Below are positions 22,683 through 22,839 of a stretch of 22,839 nucleotides of DNA, in pieces. The stretch is from DATIJJ01 sp035478795 (GTDB taxonomy: Bacteria > Pseudomonadota > Gammaproteobacteria > DSM-16500): contig DATIJJ010000006.1 of assembly GCA_035478795.1 (NCBI GenBank), positions 1 through 22,839 of the forward strand, written 5' to 3'. Both the position numbers and the translations under genes were made by a program. The stretch's first letter is position 1; the number at the start of each line of letters is the position of its first letter. The notes beneath the pieces were generated by a model. The model was not told where the DNA came from. It did no database searches and saw nothing but the letters and a program-made list of their open reading frames with translations.

Positions 22683-22780
22683 TATCCGAGCCGCGACCGT
22701 CAGGGAGCGTCACGATACTTGTTAATTTCATTGATATCTTGCAGAACCTGTGACGCTCCCTGACGGTCGCGGCTAGGATA
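22683..22780. repeat. REP-like palindromic element, copy 3 (inverted relative to copy 2)
   Basis: 31-nt arms (22683-22713 and 22750-22780) with one mismatch, identical in core to copy 2. The 36-nt centre read on the minus strand gives TCTGCAAGATATCA and ATGAAATTAA, matching the plus-strand centre of copy 2. Copies 2 and 3 therefore face each other across the ankyrin/U-box gene and the gspF remnant. Confidence 0.9.
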
Positions 22781-22783
22781 GTT

Positions 22784-22839
22784 CAGATGAATTAGCGGAG
22801 ATTAATTAGAGCAGATTAATTAGAGCAGATGAATTAGCG
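22784..22839 (+). repeat. 14-bp tandem repeat reaching the window edge
   Basis: Four contiguous 14-nt units: CAGATGAATTAGCG, GAGATTAATTAGAG, CAGATTAATTAGAG, CAGATGAATTAGCG. The array is cut by the window end, so its full length is unknown. It begins 3 nt after REP copy 3. The period is not a multiple of three and no coding frame is suggested. Confidence 0.85.

Noticed and set aside
1..22839. tRNA or rRNA genes
   Set aside because: No stretch with tRNA arm signatures or rRNA-like sequence was seen by eye.

Overview
The window looks like a chromosomal segment of a host-associated gammaproteobacterium of the order Legionellales, closest in flavour to Coxiellaceae (for example Aquicella-like bacteria). 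The evidence is a dotU-icmF pair of the kind that supports Dot/Icm type IVB secretion, a classical gammaproteobacterial housekeeping block (fis, prmA, accC, accB, aroQ, dedA, rsmJ, hemB), type II secretion genes split over several loci as in Legionella, and proteins with eukaryote-like domains (ankyrin repeats plus a U-box). The species is inferred, not proven.

Layout. 1-4109 (minus): dotU followed by icmF, which runs off the left edge. 4110-4340: a REP-like palindrome and the fis terminator. 4341-9437 (minus): fis with its own promoter, then the tightly packed run rsmJ-dedA-aroQ-accB-accC-prmA, transcribed right to left. 9509-11778 (plus): hemB, gspC and a Sel1/SPOR lipoprotein, overlapping or nearly so. 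11866-13194 (plus): an unrecognised 442-residue protein with a C-terminal hydrophobic segment and a basic, nuclear-signal-like tail, which looks like a secreted effector. 13221-14540: a repeat island made of one GIY-YIG nuclease gene set between long inverted repeats, followed by three gene-less palindromic units of about 140 bp and their linkers. 14688-19193 (minus): an overlapping gspG-H-I-J-K-L-M operon for the pseudopilus and inner-membrane platform of the type II secretion system. 19345-20535 (plus): two unrecognised genes. 20965-22503 (plus): an ankyrin-repeat/U-box protein, a strong candidate translocated E3 ubiquitin ligase. 22504-22839: a detached gspF C-terminal fragment, a REP-like palindrome and a 14-bp tandem repeat reaching the window edge.

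How it fits together. The window mixes two secretion systems (IcmF/DotU stabilising Dot/Icm, and the type II system) with likely effector genes. The type II locus seems to have been rearranged. In Legionella gspF lies directly upstream of gspG, whereas here only the last ~33 codons of a gspF remain, 3.3 kb from gspG and separated from it by opposite-strand genes. Two inverted copies of the same ~100-bp palindromic element bracket the ankyrin/U-box gene and this gspF remnant, which suggests that repeats drove insertion or inversion of effector cargo into the secretion operon. The points most worth following are the ankyrin/U-box gene with a hairpin over its ribosome-binding site, the GIY-YIG element with its gene-less derivatives, and the gspF remnant.
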